Positions 51,062 through 59,655 of a DNA stretch of 64,000 bases are shown in pieces. This DNA comes from Brevundimonas sp. (lineage in GTDB: Bacteria; Pseudomonadota; Alphaproteobacteria; Caulobacterales; Caulobacteraceae), in the NCBI RefSeq assembly GCF_019636155.1, contig NZ_JAHBYB010000003.1, positions 268,564 to 332,563 on the forward strand, in the 5' to 3' direction. The notes under the pieces are model-generated. The model saw only the letters and a list, made by a program, of their open reading frames with translations, did no database searches and was not told where the DNA came from. The number at the start of each line of letters is the position of its first letter. The first letter of the stretch is position 1. The translations under genes and the position numbers were made by a program.

Positions 51062-51832
51062 TCACTCCGGGTCGCCGGCCTGGATGTCGGGGGTGCGCCA
51101 GCCCAGGTGCTGGCCGCCGTCGACGGCGATCATCTGGCCCGTCACATGGTCGGCGTCAATCAGCCAGAGCACCGCCTGGGCCACCGCCTCGGGACGGATC
51201 GGGCGCTGCAACAGGGTGCTGGCCGCCTCGGCCGCGAACTCGGCCGGGGTCTGGTGGATCGAAGGCAGGGTCGGTCCGGGACCGACGCCGTTGACCCGGA
51301 TGCGCGGGGCCAGGGCCTGGGCCAGGGTGCGGGTGGCCCACCACAGGCCGTTGCGCGACAGGGCGTAGGAGACGAAGCGGGGGTCCGGCTTCAGCACCCG
51401 CTGGTCCAGCAGGTTGACGATGGCCGATCCGTCCGGGGCCTGGGCGGCGAAGGTCTCGGCCAGGACCAGGGGGGCGCGCAGGTTGGTCTCGATATGCGCG
51501 TCCCAGATGGCGCGATCCAGGGCGCCGACCCGGTCGTCGCGGAACACCGAAGCGTTGTTGACCAGGACCGACAGGGGGCCGAGGGCGGCGACGGCCCGGC
51601 CGACCAGGGCGCGCGCCTGGGCCTCGTCGGCCAGGTCGGCCTGGATGACGGCGGCGCGGACGCCAAGGGCGCGCGCCTCTTCGGCCGCCCGCGCGGCGTC
51701 GGATTCGGAATCGCGATGATGGACGGCGACATCCCACCCGGCGCGCGCCAGGGTCAGGACGATGGCCCGGCCGATGCGCCGCGACCCGCCCGTGACCAGG
51801 GCCGCGCCGCGACGGGCGGCGGCCTCAGTCAA
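51062..51832 (-). CDS. SDR-family oxidoreductase, pteridine-reductase-like, with YxxxR instead of YxxxK
   Basis: The 256-residue protein has the cofactor loop VTGGSRRIGRAI (Arg after the glycines suggests NADPH), LVNNASVF, and NLLDQRV where Asp replaces the usual Ser, as in pteridine reductases and FolM. The active-site Tyr lies in SYALSRNGLWWATRTLA, where Arg (codon CGC) occupies the position of the almost invariant Lys. Paired with folB it probably acts on dihydropterins or dihydrofolate, if active. The start is TTG 51832, overlapping a 26-codon gene by 8 bp, which suggests coupled translation. Confidence 0.82.
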   Translation of the reverse strand: MTEAAARRGAALVTGGSRRIGRAIVLTLARAGWDVAVHHRDSESDAARAAEEARALGVRAAVIQADLADEAQARALVGRAVAALGPLSVLVNNASVFRDDRVGALDRAIWDAHIETNLRAPLVLAETFAAQAPDGSAIVNLLDQRVLKPDPRFVSYALSRNGLWWATRTLAQALAPRIRVNGVGPGPTLPSIHQTPAEFAAEAASTLLQRPIRPEAVAQAVLWLIDADHVTGQMIAVDGGQHLGWRTPDIQAGDPE

Positions 51833-51905
51833 CCCGGCCGAACTCGACGAAGTTGATCACGGCCAGGACGGCGACGAAGCCGAGGATGACGGCGATGGCC
51901 AGCAT
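51825..51905 (-). CDS. 26-residue single-transmembrane microprotein
   Basis: An ATG at 51905 with GGGAG about 8 bp upstream opens a frame encoding MLAIAVILGFVAVLAVINFVEFGRVD. This is essentially one hydrophobic helix followed by an amphipathic charged tail. Its stop overlaps the TTG start of the downstream SDR gene. The good Shine-Dalgarno and the overlap suggest it is translated and couples expression of the SDR and folB. It is too short for family assignment and no homologue is known to me with certainty. Confidence 0.6.
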   Translation of the reverse strand: MLAIAVILGFVAVLAVINFVEFGRVD

Positions 51906-52000
51906 GAGGAAACTCCCGATCTTGCGCCCGCAATAAAGCGCCGGAGGGTCGGGTTCAAGCCGAGGGTGCGCCGCGGCGCGACGGATGCTAGCCAGGGGCC

Positions 52001-52447
52001 ATGAACCCCATGATCTTCTTCATCGTCGCCATCGTCCTGGCCGGGGGTGCGACCGCCCTGCAGGCGCCGACCAACGCCCGGCTGATGGCGGCCGTCGGGT
52101 CGCCGGTGAACGCGGCCTTCGTCTCCTTCGCCGTGGGGACCGTGGCCCTGGGCGTCCTGGCCCTGATGATGCAGGCGCGGCCCGACGTGGCGGCGGCCCG
52201 GGCCCTGCCCTGGTGGGCCTGGGTCGGGGGTCTTTATGGGGCGATCTTCGTGGTGGCGGCGACCTGGGGCGTGCCGCGGCTGGGGGTGGCCCTGACCATC
52301 ACCCTGATGGTGGCGGGGCAGCTTCTGATCGGGCTGATCCTGGACCATTTCGGCGCCTTCGGCGTGCCGCGCCAGCCGATGAACCTGGGGCGTCTGGCCG
52401 GGGCCGCCCTGGTCATCGCCGGGGTGGTGATGGTGCGCCGGTTCTGA
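52001..52447 (+). CDS. DMT-superfamily transporter, YdcZ/DUF606 type
   Basis: The 148-residue inner-membrane protein has about five helices with the YdcZ signatures [32 protein letters not shown] and [48 protein letters not shown]. Such short DMT proteins work as homodimers or with a sister gene, and none is adjacent. The substrate is unknown. It is 40 bp upstream of uvrC on the same strand and may share its transcript. Confidence 0.88.
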   Translation: MNPMIFFIVAIVLAGGATALQAPTNARLMAAVGSPVNAAFVSFAVGTVALGVLALMMQARPDVAAARALPWWAWVGGLYGAIFVVAATWGVPRLGVALTITLMVAGQLLIGLILDHFGAFGVPRQPMNLGRLAGAALVIAGVVMVRRF

Positions 52448-52487
52448 CCCGCTGCACGGCGGCGCGCCCGAGCCTATATTGGCGGCG

Positions 52488-54374
52488 ATGACCGAGGCGA
52501 CGCCCGAAACCGAATCGGCCCTGAAGGCGGCCGATCTGATCCGCGACGAGGCGCGCCGGGCGCCGGACAAGCCGGGCGTCTATCGCATGTACGGCGAGGA
52601 CGGGTCGTGCCTGTATGTCGGCAAGGCGCGCAGCCTGAAGAAGCGCATCCTGCAATATGCCCAGGGGCGGTTTCACACCCAGCGCATCGGCCTGATGGTG
52701 TCGCAGACCCGGTCGATGCAGCTGGTGGTCACGGCGACCGAGACCGAGGCCCTGCTGCTGGAATCCAACTTCATCAAACAGCTGAAGCCCCGCTTCAATG
52801 TGGTGCTGCGCGACGACAAATCCTTCGCCGAACTGATGATCCGCAAGGACCATCGCGCGCCCCAGGTGCGCAAACATCGCGGGGCCCACACGATCAAGGG
52901 CGACTATTTCGGGCCCTTCGCCTCGACCTGGGCGGTGAACCGGACGCTGAACACCCTGCAGAAGGCCTTTCTGCTGAGGTCGTGTTCGGACAGCGTCTAC
53001 GAGACGCGCACCCGACCCTGCATGCTGCATCAGATCAAGCGCTGCTCGGCGCCCTGCACCGGCCTGATCGGGCTGGAGGAATACGGGGCGCTGGTGGACG
53101 AGGCCGAGGCCTTTCTGCGCGGCAAGTCGCGGGCCGTGATCGGCCGCCTGTCGGCCGAGATGCAGGCGGCGTCCGACGAGATGGATTTCGAACGGGCGGC
53201 CCGGGTGCGCGACCGCATCCGCGCCCTGTCGGCCATCAGCATGGAGAATTCCGTCAGCGCCGAAGGCCTGGCCGAGGCCGACGTCTTCGCCCTGCACGCC
53301 GAGGGGGGGCAGGCCTGCGTCCAGGTCTTCTTCTATCGCGGCGGCCAGAACTGGGGCGGCCGGGCCTATTTCCCGCGCGTGGACAAGAGCGACGCCGACG
53401 CCGCCATCCTGTCGGCCTTCCTGGGCCAGTTCTATGAGGACAAGCCGGTCCCGCGCCTGATCCTGGCCAATGTCCTGCCGCTGGAGCAGGCCTTGCTGGA
53501 AGAAGCCTTCTCGCTGAAGGCCAAACAGGACGATGGTCGCCGCGTGGTCTCGATCGAACAGCCCCGGCGGGGGGATCGCAAGGCGCTGGTCGATCACGCC
53601 CTGACCAATGCGAAGGAGGCCCTGGGGCGGCGGCTGGCCGAAAGCTCGGCGCAAGGGAAGATCCTGGACGAGGTGTGCGAGGCCTTCGGCCTGGACGCCC
53701 GGCCCGAGCGGATCGAGATCTACGACAACGCCCACATCCAGGGCACGAACGCCGTGGGCGGCATGGTGGTGGCGGGGCCGGAGGGATTCCGGAAAAGCCA
53801 GTACCGCAAATTCAACATCAAGGGCGCCGATCTGACGCCGGGCGACGACTACGGCATGATGCGCGAGGTGATGCGCCGCCGGTTCAGCCGCCTGGTCAAG
53901 GACGAGGACGAGGGCGAGGCGGTCGAGCGGCCGGACCTGCTGCTGATCGACGGCGGGGCGGGGCAGCTGGCCGAGGTGCTGAAGGTCATGGCCGACCTGG
54001 GCGTCGACGACATCGCCGTGGTCGGGGTGGCCAAGGGGCCGGATCGGGACGCGGGGATGGAGAAATTCTTCATGCCGGGCAAGCCGCCCTTCATGCTGCC
54101 GCTGAAGTCGCCGGCCCTGTATTACCTGCAACGGCTGCGGGACGAGGCGCACCGCTTCGCCAACGGCGCCCACGCCAAGCGCCGGTCGATGGACATCAAG
54201 CGCAATCCGCTGGACGAGATCGAGGGCGTCGGGCCGGGGCGCAAGAAGGCCCTGCTGCACGCCTTCGGCTCGGCCAAGGGGGTGTCGCGCGCGGCGGTGG
54301 CCGACCTGGTCAAGGTGGATGGCGTCAGCGAGGCCCTGGCCCAGCGCATCCACGCCTTCTTCCGTCGCGGTTAG
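52488..54374 (+). CDS. uvrC: Excinuclease ABC subunit C
   Basis: This 628-residue subunit of UvrABC makes both incisions in nucleotide-excision repair. Domains are GIY-YIG nuclease (about residues 25-110; [25 protein letters not shown]), a Cys-rich segment ([15 protein letters not shown]), the UVR helix that binds UvrB (about 215-240), the RNase-H-like 5' nuclease ([30 protein letters not shown]) and tandem helix-hairpin-helix motifs at the C-terminus ([13 protein letters not shown]). ATG 52488 is used; a TTG three codons upstream is possible. In related genomes uvrC is usually followed directly by pgsA; here 2.3 kb intervenes. Confidence 0.97.
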   Translation: MTEATPETESALKAADLIRDEARRAPDKPGVYRMYGEDGSCLYVGKARSLKKRILQYAQGRFHTQRIGLMVSQTRSMQLVVTATETEALLLESNFIKQLKPRFNVVLRDDKSFAELMIRKDHRAPQVRKHRGAHTIKGDYFGPFASTWAVNRTLNTLQKAFLLRSCSDSVYETRTRPCMLHQIKRCSAPCTGLIGLEEYGALVDEAEAFLRGKSRAVIGRLSAEMQAASDEMDFERAARVRDRIRALSAISMENSVSAEGLAEADVFALHAEGGQACVQVFFYRGGQNWGGRAYFPRVDKSDADAAILSAFLGQFYEDKPVPRLILANVLPLEQALLEEAFSLKAKQDDGRRVVSIEQPRRGDRKALVDHALTNAKEALGRRLAESSAQGKILDEVCEAFGLDARPERIEIYDNAHIQGTNAVGGMVVAGPEGFRKSQYRKFNIKGADLTPGDDYGMMREVMRRRFSRLVKDEDEGEAVERPDLLLIDGGAGQLAEVLKVMADLGVDDIAVVGVAKGPDRDAGMEKFFMPGKPPFMLPLKSPALYYLQRLRDEAHRFANGAHAKRRSMDIKRNPLDEIEGVGPGRKKALLHAFGSAKGVSRAAVADLVKVDGVSEALAQRIHAFFRRG

Positions 54375-54377
54375 GGA

Positions 54378-54779
54378 TCAGGTCCAGGGGTTGATGATCG
54401 CGACGCCCAGGCCGTCAAAATCCCGAACATTTCGCGTCACGACGATCAGGCCGGCCTGGACGGCGGTGGCGCCGATCAATGCATTGATCGGCGACACCTT
54501 GCCTCGAGCGCCGAGGCGGCCCCAGACCTGAGCGGTCTGGGCGTCCACGGGCAGCACGCGGGGGCCAAGCCATGCGACAAGGTCCTCTTCCAGCCAACGC
54601 ATCAGGCTTTCGCGCTTCGGACTTGAGGAAAGCATTTCCACGCCGCGCCGAATCTCGCCGATGCAAAGGACGCTGGTGTGGATGTCGTGCGTAGGGAGCC
54701 GGTCCAGCCAGGCGACGAAGCCGGGGTTTGCACGCGGTTTGGCGGCCTCCGACAGGGCCACGGTGTCGAACAGCCACAT
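54378..54779 (-). CDS. PIN-domain (VapC/FitB-like) toxin with one altered active-site residue
   Basis: The 133-residue PIN domain starts MWLFDTVALSE (D5), with E42 in IGEIRRG and TRNVRDFDGLGV (D120) at the C-terminus. The third conserved acid, normally Asp in a D-x-L-I-A-A-T-A motif, is Asn99 here (INALIGATAVQAG), and the DNA codon is AAT. PIN toxins are Mg-dependent RNases that cut tRNA or rRNA, so the change may weaken catalysis. ATG 54779 shares one base with the upstream partner's stop (TGATG), the usual antitoxin-toxin arrangement. It is convergent with uvrC. Confidence 0.82.
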   Translation of the reverse strand: MWLFDTVALSEAAKPRANPGFVAWLDRLPTHDIHTSVLCIGEIRRGVEMLSSSPKRESLMRWLEEDLVAWLGPRVLPVDAQTAQVWGRLGARGKVSPINALIGATAVQAGLIVVTRNVRDFDGLGVAIINPWT

Positions 54780-55258
54780 CAATCGATCTCCCGCCACGGC
54801 GCGGATCGCTCAGGCGGCTCAATCGGCTGATCGGACAGGGGCGACGCCAGCATGAATTGGCGGAAGGTTCGAGCCGCTTCGGAGACTCCAGCCAGGTCGG
54901 CTTCGGCCAGGATGGCGTCGAGCTCCCTGCGGAGCGACCGCAGGGCGGCGGCGTCGATCGCGTCGGCGGTCGAAAAGGGGACGGGCTTGGCGAAGGTCTC
55001 CTGTCCGGTCTGGGGCGAGCGTGGGCGGAAGCCGGCCTGTTCCAGCCGACCCCGAAGGCGGCGCGCCTCGGCCAGGCCTTCGCCATAGAACTGGATGCCG
55101 ACCAGATCCTTACGCGAGCGGATTTGGGACGTGGCCCAATATCGAACACCCGGGCGAACAGGGACCGAGCGCTGATAGCGGCCGCTGGCGGCCTGGGTCG
55201 CAGGGCGAAGGTTGAGGGTGGCGAGAAGCGCTCGGGCGCGCGTTTCAACCGTGATCAT
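54779..55258 (-). CDS. Unrecognised 159-residue partner of the PIN toxin (candidate antitoxin)
   Basis: I do not recognise the family. The N-terminal half is beta-rich and basic (RYQRSVPVRPGVRYWATSQIRSRKDLVGIQFYGEGLAEARRLRGRLEQAGF); the C-terminal half is helical and acidic (SLRRELDAILAEADLAGVSEAARTFRQFM), ending in a proline-rich tail that could wrap the toxin. It is twice the length of typical VapB/Phd antitoxins and shows no obvious ribbon-helix-helix or AbrB motif. ATG 55258 has GGAGG at the right distance. A 16-bp inverted repeat lies 20-35 bp upstream. An antitoxin role is inferred from operon position. Confidence 0.6.
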   Translation of the reverse strand: MITVETRARALLATLNLRPATQAASGRYQRSVPVRPGVRYWATSQIRSRKDLVGIQFYGEGLAEARRLRGRLEQAGFRPRSPQTGQETFAKPVPFSTADAIDAAALRSLRRELDAILAEADLAGVSEAARTFRQFMLASPLSDQPIEPPERSAPWREID

Positions 55259-55277
55259 TTCAGTTCCTCCGACGAAA

Positions 55278-55293
55278 TTCATAAAAATATGAA
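55278..55293. promoter_or_regulatory. Palindromic operator candidate of the 54.4-kb toxin module
   Basis: TTCATA-AAAA-TATGAA is a perfect 6-bp-arm inverted repeat in a locally AT-rich patch, between the candidate antitoxin start and the divergent carbonic anhydrase. Confidence 0.5.
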
Positions 55294-55357
55294 CTACGAA
55301 ATAATCTTTGTCCAGGGATCGATTGAGGCCCTGTCCGCTAGAGCGCTAGAAGACGCC

Positions 55358-55981
55358 ATGACCCAGGGACCGAACGATCCGCTGCTGAAGGGCTATCGCC
55401 GCTTCCGCGACCTGCGCTGGCCGGAGGCGCACGCCGAATACGAGGCCCTGGCGGCCGGGCAGAAGCCGCACACATTGATCGTCGCCTGTTCCGACAGCCG
55501 GGCCGACCCGGCCCTGATCTTCGACGCCGCGCCGGGCGAACTGTTCGTGGTGCGCAACGTCGCCAACCTGGTCCCGCCCTATCAGCCGGACGGCCAACTG
55601 CACGGGGTGTCGGCGGCCCTGGAGTTCGGGGTCAAGGTGCTGGAGGTCGGGCGGATCGTCATCATGGGCCATGCCTATTGCGGCGGGGTCACGGCGATGC
55701 GAACCGGAACCCCGGCCAGTTGCCGCGACTTCGTCGGCCCCTGGGTCGACCAGGGCGCCGAGGTCGTGCGCCGGGTCTGCGAATCCGTGCCGCCCCAGGA
55801 GGCCGAGCGGGCCTCGGAAGAGGCGGTGGTGCGGCTGTCGATCGAGAACCTGCGCACCTTCCCCTGGATCGCCGAGCGCGAGGCGGCCGGGACCCTGCGG
55901 CTGACCGGCCTGCATTTCGGCATCGCCGACGGGGTGCTGAGCGCCCTGACCGCCGCGCCGCGGTTCGAGCGGCTGGGCTGA
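55358..55981 (+). CDS. Beta-class carbonic anhydrase
   Basis: The 207-residue zinc enzyme interconverts CO2 and bicarbonate. The zinc ligands are C44 (ACSDSRADP, with the D46-R48 dyad), H105 and C108 (GHAYCGG). The N-terminal LLKGYRRFRDLRWPE and the segment LFVVRNVANLVPPY are typical of the beta class. ATG 55358 fits family starts. It lies between two toxin modules in the uvrC-pgsA interval. It could be the cell's only carbonic anhydrase or a later addition. Confidence 0.94.
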   Translation: MTQGPNDPLLKGYRRFRDLRWPEAHAEYEALAAGQKPHTLIVACSDSRADPALIFDAAPGELFVVRNVANLVPPYQPDGQLHGVSAALEFGVKVLEVGRIVIMGHAYCGGVTAMRTGTPASCRDFVGPWVDQGAEVVRRVCESVPPQEAERASEEAVVRLSIENLRTFPWIAEREAAGTLRLTGLHFGIADGVLSALTAAPRFERLG

Positions 55982-55991
55982 TTCGCCAGAA

Positions 55992-56008
55992 GTAGTGAAA
56001 TCCACTAC
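55992..56008 (+). promoter_or_regulatory. Operator candidate of the phd-vapC module
   Basis: GTAGTG-AAATC-CACTAC, a perfect 6-bp inverted repeat with 5-bp spacer, lies 10 bp upstream of the antitoxin start. Phd/YefM antitoxins bind such palindromes to repress their own operon. Confidence 0.6.
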
Positions 56009-56017
56009 ATTGGGGGG

Positions 56018-56272
56018 ATGGATATTCAGGTCCCCGCCGCCGAGGCCAATCGCAGCTTCTCCGAACTGCTGCGACGCGTGCAGAACGGCGAGAGCGTTTC
56101 GGTGACGCGTCATGGGCGGCCCGTGGCCCGGATCGTGCCGGCCGAGGATATCTCGGATGCGGCGGTCCGCCGCCGTCGAAGCCAGCAGGCGGCGGCCTAT
56201 CTGAAGCGCGCATCGGCGCGGCCGGTGGTCGATATCGGTCCCTGGACCCGAGACGAGCTTTACGACCGTTGA
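56018..56272 (+). CDS. Phd/YefM-family antitoxin
   Basis: The 84-residue protein has the Phd/YefM DNA-binding fold: MDIQVPAAEANRSFSELLRRVQNGESVSVTRHGRPVARIVP, in which 'AKxxFSELL' and 'ITxRGKPVA' are the usual landmarks. The C-terminal helix (RRRRSQQAAAYLKRASARP, then WTRDELYDR) would bind and block the toxin. It is preceded by a palindrome and overlaps the vapC start by 4 bp. The partner encoded next is a canonical PIN toxin. Confidence 0.92.
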   Translation: MDIQVPAAEANRSFSELLRRVQNGESVSVTRHGRPVARIVPAEDISDAAVRRRRSQQAAAYLKRASARPVVDIGPWTRDELYDR

Positions 56273-56730
56273 AGGTCGCCCTGGACACCAATGTCCTGGT
56301 CTATGCCGAGGGCCTGAACGGTCCCGCCAAGGCCGCCGTGGCGCGTCGGCTGCTGGGGCAGGTTCTGGCGGACGCCTGCCTGCCTGTGCAGGTCGCGGCC
56401 GAATTCTACAACGTTCTTACGCTGAAGGCCGGTGTGGCCCGCACGGAGGCGGTGGGGATCGTTTCCAGCCTGACCGAAATGACCACCCCCTTGGCGACCA
56501 CCCCCGCCGTATTGGCCGAGGCCCTGGAACTTGCGGCCAGCGCCCGGTTCAGAATCTTCGACGCCCTGATCCTGGCCACCGCCGCATCGGCCGGATGCAT
56601 CCTTCTGTTGTCCGAAGACTTGCAGGACGGATTCGTCTATCGCGGGACGACCGTCGCCAACCCCTTCGCCGAGACGCCGCATCCCCTGCTGGCGTCCGTG
56701 CTGGAAACCCTGAGCGGGAGACCGGAATGA
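56269..56730 (+). CDS. PIN-domain toxin (VapC-like)
   Basis: The 153-residue protein has a full set of PIN acids: D6 (ALDTNVLVY), E45 (VAAEFYNVL), D98 (FDALILATAASAG) and D117 or D120 (LSEDLQDG). These Mg-dependent RNases inhibit translation when free of antitoxin. It begins at TTG 56269, whose TGA overlap with the antitoxin stop implies coupling, and its stop overlaps the pgsA start (ATGA). The essential phospholipid gene is thus translationally downstream of a toxin gene. Confidence 0.9.
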   Translation: MKVALDTNVLVYAEGLNGPAKAAVARRLLGQVLADACLPVQVAAEFYNVLTLKAGVARTEAVGIVSSLTEMTTPLATTPAVLAEALELAASARFRIFDALILATAASAGCILLLSEDLQDGFVYRGTTVANPFAETPHPLLASVLETLSGRPE

Positions 56731-57365
56731 CCCCCAATCCGCACGCCAACCCCCTGCCCAACATCCTGACCGGCCTGCGGCTGGTGGCCGGGGTGGTGAT
56801 GTTCGTCATGATGGCCGGGGCCGCGCCGGGGGCGCTGGACACCTGGCTGTCGCCCGAGACCCAGGCCCGGTTCGGCATCTGGGCCTTCTGGATCTTCGTG
56901 GTCGCGGCCTCGACCGACTGGCTGGATGGCTGGCTGGCGCGGCGCTGGAACGCGGCCACCCGCTGGGGCGCCATCCTGGACCCGATCGCGGACAAGGTTC
57001 TGATCACCGGCGCGATCCTGGGGGTGCTGGCCTCGGGCTCCCTGCCGGGCATCGCCCTGCCGTGCGGCCTGATCCTGTTCCGCGAGTTCGCCGTCTCGGC
57101 CCTGCGCGAAACGGTGGCCGGATCGGTCAAGCTGCCGGTGACCCTGATGGCCAAATGGAAGACCACGGTGCAGATGATCGCCCTGGCGGCGCTTCAGCTG
57201 ACCCTGCTGTGGGGCGCCTTCGGCCTGCTGGAGGCCGACGGTTCGCCCCTGGCCTGGCAGGGGCCGTTCGAGAGCTTCGCCGTCTTCCTGATCTGGTTCG
57301 CGGCGGTGATCACGGTCTGGACCGGAATTCAGTATTTCCGCGAAGCCCGGCGGCAGATGGGCTGA
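56727..57365 (+). CDS. pgsA: CDP-diacylglycerol-glycerol-3-phosphate 3-phosphatidyltransferase
   Basis: This 212-residue inner-membrane enzyme makes phosphatidylglycerol phosphate, the committed step to phosphatidylglycerol. The CDP-alcohol phosphotransferase motif is complete: STDWLDGWLARRWNAATRWGAILDPIADK (D-G-x2-A-R-x8-G-x3-D-x3-D). About six hydrophobic helices are visible, with PNILTGLRLV at the N-terminus. The start overlaps the vapC stop. It is convergent with the S46 peptidase gene, 27 bp away. Confidence 0.95.
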   Translation: MTPNPHANPLPNILTGLRLVAGVVMFVMMAGAAPGALDTWLSPETQARFGIWAFWIFVVAASTDWLDGWLARRWNAATRWGAILDPIADKVLITGAILGVLASGSLPGIALPCGLILFREFAVSALRETVAGSVKLPVTLMAKWKTTVQMIALAALQLTLLWGAFGLLEADGSPLAWQGPFESFAVFLIWFAAVITVWTGIQYFREARRQMG

Positions 57366-57392
57366 GCCGCCGGCGCGGCCCAGCCCGATGGC

Positions 57393-59480
57393 TCACTCGG
57401 CCTCCAGCTCCTCCAGAAGGCGGCCCATGCCGTAGACGTCGCGCAGGGCGGCGGCGACGGCGGCGGTGGTGACGATCACGCTGCGGTTCACATTGCGGTC
57501 GTAGCCGTAGGCGTTGCGCTGGCTCATCACGGTGGAGTCGAAATTGGCGCCCAGGATCTCCATCCGCTCGGTGATCACCGGCGAGCCGGACGAGCCGCCG
57601 ATGGTGTCGGACGACACCGCCATGTTCAGCACCGTATCCGGATCGATCCGGTCCCGGGCCGCCAGCAGGCGCGGCGCGGCCTGGAAGGGGACGGCCCCGG
57701 TGGCGCGGTTCCACAGCTGGCCGAAGGTGGTGAAGGGGCCGAATTTCTGGCCCGGAACGTCCGAGCCCTCGATCAGGCCGAAACTGACCCTCAGGGTGCC
57801 GGTGGCGTCGGGGTAGACGCTGTCGCCATAGGCGGCGAAACGGGCGGCGGCCAGAGCCTCCGAGGCCCGGTCGGTGGGGCCGTCCACGCGGTCTTCCCAC
57901 TCGGCGCGGATCGCCCGGGTCGGCGCCTGGATGGCCAGGGCGAACCGGATCATCGGATCGTCCGACGCCTCGATGGCGGCCAGGCCTCCGTCCCACAGGG
58001 CGCGACGCACCGCCGGGTCGGCCAGGCGCGTCCCCTCGACCAGCCGGGCCGAAAGGGCCTCGGGCGATTCGGCGCCCAGCAGGGCCTCCACCCGCGGATC
58101 GTCGGCGGTCAGGACCTCGCGGGTCTTGGACAGCCACCATTCCATCTGCAGCTGGTTCAGGGTCGGATAGCTGGGGCGTTCGGCCATCAGCCCGCTCTCG
58201 ACCCCGCGCAGGCGGCTGTCGGCGTATTCGGGCAGGCGCTGTTCGGACGGCTTGGCGCGTTCCTGGGCGGCGCGCACCAGGGTGCGGGCCCAGCTGAACA
58301 GGGCCGATCCGCCGCCTGCCCGGCTTTCCAGCATGTGATAGGCGGGGAACAGGTCGCGATAGTCGTCCTGAACCGCCGACAGGGCGCCCCAGGGATCGCC
58401 CGCCTCGGCGGCGATGGCCGGATCGGCGGCGACGCGGGCGCGGAAATCCGCCTCGGCCTGCTCGCGCTGGGCGATGAAGCCGGCGTCGACCAGGGCCTTC
58501 ATCCGCCCCATGCCGCGCTTGAAGGTGTTCTCGACCCCGCTGAGGGCGCCGAAGGCCATGAATTCGTTCTCGGCGCTCTCCTCCGAGAAGCGGATCAGCC
58601 GGCCGCGGAGTTCGGAGCTGATGATCTGGTCCAGCGGCAGGTAGACGTCGCGCACCGTCGCCACCTGGTCCTGGGTCAGCAGCCGCTGGGTCGCGCCCGG
58701 GGTTCCCACCACGAAGACGGGCGTCCGCTCGACCGGACGGTCAGAGGTCCATTTGAAATGGTTGGGCGTCGCCGCCGGGCGGCCGTCCTCATAGACGCGG
58801 ATGAAGGCCGCATCGATCGAGTAGCGGGGGAAGCTGAAATTATAGGGGTCGCCGCCGAAATCGGCCGCCGCCGCCTCGGGCGCGAAGGCCAGGCGCACGT
58901 CGGAATAGCGTTTGTAGGTATAGAGTTTGAACTGGCCGCCCCGGTACAGGCTGACCACCTGGCAGCGCCGGTCGCGGTCGTCACCGCAGGCCTCACGCTC
59001 GATCCGGCCCGCCTCGGCGTCGCGCGCCTGGGTGAAGGCCAGGCCCGACAGGCCCTCGCCGGCCTTGTGCATCCGTTCGGTGACGTCGCCGATGTCGGTC
59101 AGGACGTCGACCGTGCCGCCGGGGCATTTCAGTTCCTCCTCGCGGCTGCGCGGCGCGAACCCCGTCTCGGTGTAGTTGGTGGCCGTGGTCGACAGGTCGG
59201 CGACGCACGACCGGACGCAGTGGTTGTTGGTCATCAGCAGGCCCTCGCCCGAGACGAAGCCGGCCGAGCAGCCGCCGTATTTGGCCGCGCTGAGCTGGAC
59301 CCGGTCCAGGAAGGCCTGGTCGATATTGGTGCCCAGCAGCTGGTTGGCGCGGGCGATGGGGAAGTTGTCCAGCGTCCACATCCCCTCTTCGGCGCGGACC
59401 GGGGCGGCCGCCAGGGCGGTGATGGCGGCGCCCGCCACGGTGGCGAGGATGGCGGCCTGGATCAGGGCGGGGTTGCGCAT
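57393..59480 (-). CDS. S46-family dipeptidyl-peptidase
   Basis: The 695-residue periplasmic serine exopeptidase has a signal peptide (about residues 1-30, cleavage after AAPVRA), MWTLDNFP, a catalytic His in LLMTNNHCVRSC (H87), GDPYNFSFPRYSIDAAFIRVYEDG and the nucleophile Ser in DTIGGSSGSPVI. These are the S46 (DPP7/DPP11) hallmarks and the length fits. It trims dipeptides from oligopeptides. Whether it prefers hydrophobic (DPP7) or acidic (DPP11) residues cannot be told by eye. ATG 59480 begins the signal peptide. The gene is divergent from the ABC exporter operon. Confidence 0.92.
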   Translation of the reverse strand: MRNPALIQAAILATVAGAAITALAAAPVRAEEGMWTLDNFPIARANQLLGTNIDQAFLDRVQLSAAKYGGCSAGFVSGEGLLMTNNHCVRSCVADLSTTATNYTETGFAPRSREEELKCPGGTVDVLTDIGDVTERMHKAGEGLSGLAFTQARDAEAGRIEREACGDDRDRRCQVVSLYRGGQFKLYTYKRYSDVRLAFAPEAAAADFGGDPYNFSFPRYSIDAAFIRVYEDGRPAATPNHFKWTSDRPVERTPVFVVGTPGATQRLLTQDQVATVRDVYLPLDQIISSELRGRLIRFSEESAENEFMAFGALSGVENTFKRGMGRMKALVDAGFIAQREQAEADFRARVAADPAIAAEAGDPWGALSAVQDDYRDLFPAYHMLESRAGGGSALFSWARTLVRAAQERAKPSEQRLPEYADSRLRGVESGLMAERPSYPTLNQLQMEWWLSKTREVLTADDPRVEALLGAESPEALSARLVEGTRLADPAVRRALWDGGLAAIEASDDPMIRFALAIQAPTRAIRAEWEDRVDGPTDRASEALAAARFAAYGDSVYPDATGTLRVSFGLIEGSDVPGQKFGPFTTFGQLWNRATGAVPFQAAPRLLAARDRIDPDTVLNMAVSSDTIGGSSGSPVITERMEILGANFDSTVMSQRNAYGYDRNVNRSVIVTTAAVAAALRDVYGMGRLLEELEAE

Positions 59481-59655
59481 GGAGGGTCTCCGGCGACGAG
59501 GAACAGGGCGGCCGCAACCTGCCCCCGCGGCGCCGAGGCGGTCAACCGCGGACGACTTTCCCCGCAGGAAGTTCGGCGGCTTACCCCGATTTAACTTGGC
59601 CGAAACAGGGTGCGCCTGCACATAGCGAAAATACTCCTTTGCAAGCGTTCCGCGA

